From Propionibacteriaceae bacterium (GTDB taxonomy: Bacteria; Actinomycetota; Actinomycetes; Propionibacteriales; Propionibacteriaceae), in contig CAJPNZ010000117.1 in NCBI GenBank assembly GCA_905372155.1, positions 1 to 8,899 of the forward strand: a stretch of DNA of 8,899 nt, read 5' to 3'. The translations under genes were made by a program, and so were the position numbers. The notes beneath the pieces were generated by a model that had not been told where the DNA came from, searched no databases, and saw only the letters and a program-made list of their open reading frames with translations. Positions 6,518 through 8,899 of the stretch are shown one piece after another (the first letter of the stretch is position 1; every line of letters starts with the position of its first letter).

Positions 6518-6713
6518 GAGCGCTCCGCGGGAACACTTCCAGACACGCCGGCCTGGGCCTCGAACTCTGCTCGATCTCCAGGTCAGGTTCTCGTCCGTGA
6601 AGGGCAGGTCCCTGTGCGACCCGCCGGATTGACAGCCGGGGCACAGCGTCGGCTGGGCAGCGGCTCAGAACCCCTCGGTTCCATGGAATCTCCGAACAGC
6701 AGCAGGAGGATTC

Positions 6714-8102
6714 ATGAAACGGATATCTCGCCGCGGCGTTCTCGCCGCACTGGGTGTGGGGGCGGTCGGGACCGTCGCCCTGACTGGATGCGCGTCGCTC
6801 CAGGCCGTGGGGTCGCAGGGAACATCGAGCGCATCGGCGGGCGGTGTGACCAACGGCTATCTCGCCGCGGATTCGCTCCACTCGGTGGAGATCACCGTCG
6901 ACCAGAGTGCCTATCAGGAAATGATCACCGCCTACACGTCGAACCAGACCAAGAACTGGATCGAGGCGACGGTCACCGTCGACGGGGTTGCGCACGAAAA
7001 AGCCGGGTTGAAGCTGAAGGGAAACTCGTCCCTGCAGGGAATCTCCGCCGACACCGCACCACAGCAGTTGCCGTGGCTGGTGCGATTCGACAAGTTCGTC
7101 GACGGCGCGAACCACGAGGGTATGACCCGCATGGTGATCCGCGCCGGTGCGACGACCTCCGCCCTGAATGAGGCGGTGGCCCTCGATCTGCTCGCCACAA
7201 CCGGGCTGGCCAGCGAGAAGGCCGCACACATCAGCCTCAGCGTCAACGGCTCCGACCCGGTGCTGCGGCTGACCTGCCAGGATCTCGACGAATCCTGGGT
7301 GGCGCAGAACTTCGACGTCGCGGGGCTGCTGTACAAGGCGGAATCCACCGGCGACTACACCTACCGCGGCACCGACGAGTCGGCCTACAAGGACGTCTTC
7401 GACCAGGAAACCGGGAAGGCGAATCTTACCCCGCTGATCGAGTTCCTGCAGTTCATCAACGAGTCCAGCGACGCCGATTTCCAGTCGGGGCTGGCGCAGC
7501 GGGTCGACGTCGACAAGATGGTCACCTATCTGGCCTTCGAGGACGTCATCGACAACTTCGACGACATCACCGGGCCCGGAAACAACTCCTTCCTGTGGTG
7601 GGCGGAGCAGGCCAACCAGATGACCGTGGTCGCCTGGGACCACAACTGCGCCTTCGGCCTCAAACCTGGAGCCGGGGTCGGGCAGCGGTGGCACGGCGAC
7701 GGCGGCCAACCTCCCGGTGGGGGCGGCCAACCATCGGGGGACGGGAGTGCACCGTCGAATGGCCAGGCGCCAACCGGCCAGCCACCGGGTGGTGCCGGAG
7801 GCCAGCAGCCTGGTGGTGGCGGAGGCCAGCAGCCTGGTGGTGGCGGAGGCCAGCAGCCTGGTGGTGGCGGGAGTCAGACGAAGGCGAACGCCTTGGTGGA
7901 CCGGTTCAACTCGCTCATGGACGGCGAGACCAAGGTGTCGGCGGAACGCGACCGCCTCAAGCAGGAGCTCTACACCTCCGGTGTGGCCCAGACCATCCTC
8001 GACGCCCGCGCCAAGGTCCTCACCGACCAGGCCGGTTCCCTGATCGAGCAGTCCGCGGTGGAGGCCGACAAACAAACGATCGCGGCCTACTTCACCAAGT
8101 AG
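6714..8102 (+). CDS. CotH-family Tat-exported lipoprotein with Gly/Gln/Pro linker
   Basis: A 462-residue surface lipoprotein of the CotH family, whose spore-coat members are atypical kinases; function in this non-spore context is unknown. The start ATG has AGGAGG 5 nt upstream. The signal peptide combines a twin-arginine motif (ISRRGVL, R6-R7) with a lipobox LTGC, so C26 would be lipidated after Tat export. The CotH region spans about 50-320: LKLKGNSS, LTCQDLDESWVAQNF, LLYKAESTGDYTYRG, an FEDVIDNFDDITGPGNNSFLWW segment (about 274-295) and VAWDHNCAFG (D309, N311), the last matching the family's WD-x-D/N metal/nucleotide motif. Residues 328-388 are a low-complexity linker rich in Gly, Gln and Pro, including three identical 8-residue repeats. 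A helical C-terminal domain follows. It appears monocistronic. Family call is good; catalytic activity is not established. Confidence 0.88.
   Translation: MKRISRRGVLAALGVGAVGTVALTGCASLQAVGSQGTSSASAGGVTNGYLAADSLHSVEITVDQSAYQEMITAYTSNQTKNWIEATVTVDGVAHEKAGLKLKGNSSLQGISADTAPQQLPWLVRFDKFVDGANHEGMTRMVIRAGATTSALNEAVALDLLATTGLASEKAAHISLSVNGSDPVLRLTCQDLDESWVAQNFDVAGLLYKAESTGDYTYRGTDESAYKDVFDQETGKANLTPLIEFLQFINESSDADFQSGLAQRVDVDKMVTYLAFEDVIDNFDDITGPGNNSFLWWAEQANQMTVVAWDHNCAFGLKPGAGVGQRWHGDGGQPPGGGGQPSGDGSAPSNGQAPTGQPPGGAGGQQPGGGGGQQPGGGGGQQPGGGGSQTKANALVDRFNSLMDGETKVSAERDRLKQELYTSGVAQTILDARAKVLTDQAGSLIEQSAVEADKQTIAAYFTK
7797..7868 (+). repeat. Three exact 24-bp tandem repeats inside the CotH-like gene
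   Basis: Three consecutive identical 24-bp units (7797-7820, 7821-7844, 7845-7868), each encoding GGQQPGGG in frame, preceded by degenerate relatives from about 7700. Because the unit is a multiple of three, copy-number change by slippage would alter linker length without breaking the frame. Confidence 0.95.
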
Positions 8103-8119
8103 AAGCCGCCGTCCGCCGG

Positions 8120-8230
8120 CGTCGCCCCAGGGTTCGCTTGTCTTGTGGTCGATTGCTTGCGCTGTAGCGCTGGCGTTTGCCTGTAAGGCAGGCGCTTCCG
8201 TCGGGAAGGCCAGCGAACCGCGGGGCGACG
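8120..8230. repeat. 111-bp structured inverted repeat
   Basis: CGTCGCCCCAGGGTTCGCT (8120-8138) and AGCGAACCGCGGGGCGACG (8212-8230) pair at 17 of 19 positions. The 73-nt interior contains further short hairpins: GCGCT/AGCGC, TGCCT/AGGCA and CTTCC/GGAAG. It begins 18 nt after the CotH-like stop. It could be a 3'-end structure of that mRNA, a small structured RNA, or a second MITE-like remnant. No T-run follows. Confidence 0.6.
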
Positions 8231-8297
8231 GGATGTCTGCGCCGCAACTCAGGGGGTGGCTCGGTGAACCGCTGGCGGGGATGGGTTGGGCGGCATC

Positions 8298-8303
8298 TAG
8301 ACT
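8298..8303 (+). promoter_or_regulatory. Candidate -10 box for a leaderless mntA transcript
   Basis: TAGACT fits the TANNNT pattern and ends 6 nt before the ATG at 8310, so transcription would start at or next to the start codon. The absence of a Shine-Dalgarno sequence agrees with a leaderless mRNA, which is common in actinomycetes. No good -35 is seen. Confidence 0.45.
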
Positions 8304-8309
8304 TTGAGC

Positions 8310-8603
8310 ATGACGATCCAAGTCGTGGACCAAGAACGTTTGCGCGAATTGTGTGAACGCTACGGGATCGCGAGCCTTGAAGTTTTCGGCTCCGTGGCGC
8401 GTGGGGATGCTGGCCCTGATAGCGACATTGATCTCCTGTTTTCTCTGAAACCTGGTGTGCGTTTGGGGTGGGAAATCGAGGATCTTACGGAGGGACTGTC
8501 CGAAATTCTTGGGCGGAGAGTAGACCTCGTCTCCCGTCGAGCCATTCATCGTCGGATGCGTGACCATGTGCTGGCCGAAGCGGAGCCTTTCTATGCGGCG
8601 TGA
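8310..8603 (+). CDS. mntA: MntA-like nucleotidyltransferase antitoxin
   Basis: A 97-residue minimal nucleotidyltransferase. In MntA-HepT pairs the antitoxin transfers AMP from ATP to a tyrosine next to the HepT active site and so neutralises the RNase. The nucleotidyltransferase signature is complete: GSVARGDAGPDSDIDLLF with G27-S28 and metal-binding D39 and D41, and a third acidic residue D72 in RRVDLVSRRA. An in-frame TTG two codons upstream of the ATG is not preferred. The gene overlaps the downstream hepT-like frame by 11 nt, the usual coupled layout of these operons. It appears intact although its partner is damaged. Confidence 0.88.
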   Translation: MTIQVVDQERLRELCERYGIASLEVFGSVARGDAGPDSDIDLLFSLKPGVRLGWEIEDLTEGLSEILGRRVDLVSRRAIHRRMRDHVLAEAEPFYAA

Positions 8604-8859
8604 TCTTGCCATTCTTGACGAGATGATCGATGCGGCAGAGCAAGCGCATGCGATAGCCATTGATGCTGATCCTGCGACATTGTCGCGGGATCGGATGCGT
8701 AGAGATGCGCTCCTGTGGAATCTGACCGTGTTGGGAGAGGGCGCGGGCCAGATCTCCGAGGAACTCACTCGGGTCCACCCAGGTTTGCCCTGGAGGAAAC
8801 CAACGGCTCTGTGCAACCGGATAGTGCATGGGTATTGGAGCATTGAGGCTTATTCATAG
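8593..8859 (+). CDS. hepT: Truncated HepT-like HEPN protein, probably inactive
   Basis: An 88-codon frame whose ATG lies inside the end of mntA. HepT toxins are HEPN RNases of about 110-140 residues. The helical HEPN body is recognisable: RDLAILDEMIDAAEQ, RDALLWNLTVLGEGAGQIS and LPWRKPTALCNRIVHGYW. H79 and Y81 of the RX4-6HXY motif remain, but the Arg expected five residues before H79 is Cys74 (codon TGC, one transition from CGC). After I84 the family normally continues with D and a further helix; here the frame enters GAGGCTTATTCATAG and stops as EAYS. Both defects argue against RNase activity. An inactive HepT that still binds MntA is possible. Confidence 0.78.
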   Translation: MRRDLAILDEMIDAAEQAHAIAIDADPATLSRDRMRRDALLWNLTVLGEGAGQISEELTRVHPGLPWRKPTALCNRIVHGYWSIEAYS

Positions 8860-8899
8860 GGTGTAGGCGAAGATGAGTCCGGTGACGGCTTGTATTGTG
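8845..8899 (+). mobile_element. Probable end of an insertion sequence, continuing past the window
   Basis: GAGGCTTATTCATAG at 8845-8859 is the exact reverse complement of 6408-6422, the right end of the 79-bp element, and it begins exactly where the HepT homology ends. The remaining 40 nt hold an ATG at 8873 (MSPVTACIV, open to the edge) that might begin a transposase; too little is visible to identify it. Confidence 0.5.

Noticed and set aside
7797..7868. CRISPR array
   Set aside because: The 24-bp units abut without spacers and encode an in-frame peptide repeat.
8120..8230. Integron attC site
   Set aside because: The arms end in GTTCGCT/AGCGAAC, which do not fit GTTRRRY/RYYYAAC, and there is no integrase.
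6408..8843. 811-codon open frame on the minus strand
   Set aside because: It lies antisense to the CotH-like gene and mntA/hepT, has Arg/Gly/His-rich composition, and its repeats mirror the linker. It is open because of GC-rich codons on the other strand; only its last part (from 6461) is used, for the interrupted gene.

Overview
The window is GC-rich DNA. Codon third positions are strongly G/C, one promoter appears leaderless, and one lipoprotein carries a twin-arginine signal. Together these point to an actinomycete (Actinomycetota); I cannot name the genus from sequence alone. It reads as an accessory region: a lanthipeptide cluster on the left, a stretch damaged by small mobile elements in the middle, and a cell-surface lipoprotein plus a decayed toxin-antitoxin pair on the right.

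Left part (1-5902): a class II lanthipeptide locus. The minus strand carries lanA (2950-3129), a 59-residue precursor with a double-glycine leader and a mersacidin/actagardine-type core containing GWVCTATKEC. It is followed by lanM (2774 to beyond position 1), the bifunctional dehydratase/cyclase that would install the thioether rings. A perfect 14-bp hairpin lies between them and could hold lanM expression below lanA. Upstream of lanA is a second small minus-strand gene (3337-3510), a 57-residue peptide with a hydrophobic N-terminus and a PCRWRWW end, closed by its own terminator. Divergent from it on the plus strand are a NarL-type sensor kinase (3650-4798) and, after an unusually long 429-bp gap, its LuxR/NarL response regulator (5228-5902). 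The probable logic is that the two-component system controls the divergent peptide genes. No transporter, leader protease or immunity gene is seen; they may lie beyond the left edge, past lanM.

Middle part (5903-6713): no intact recognisable gene. The main find is a 79-bp element (6344-6422) with terminal inverted repeats and a 3-bp CTG duplication. It interrupts a minus-strand reading frame, and removing it with one CTG copy restores a continuous 79-codon frame. A 30-nt perfect palindrome lies just beyond.

Right part (6714-8899): a CotH-family Tat lipoprotein with a Gly/Gln/Pro linker built on a perfect 24-bp triplication; a 111-bp structured inverted repeat; and a MntA/HepT nucleotidyltransferase/HEPN pair. 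The HepT reading frame stops inside a 15-bp sequence identical to one end of the 79-bp element. It also lacks the catalytic arginine, so the toxin is probably dead. The window ends inside what may be the related insertion sequence.
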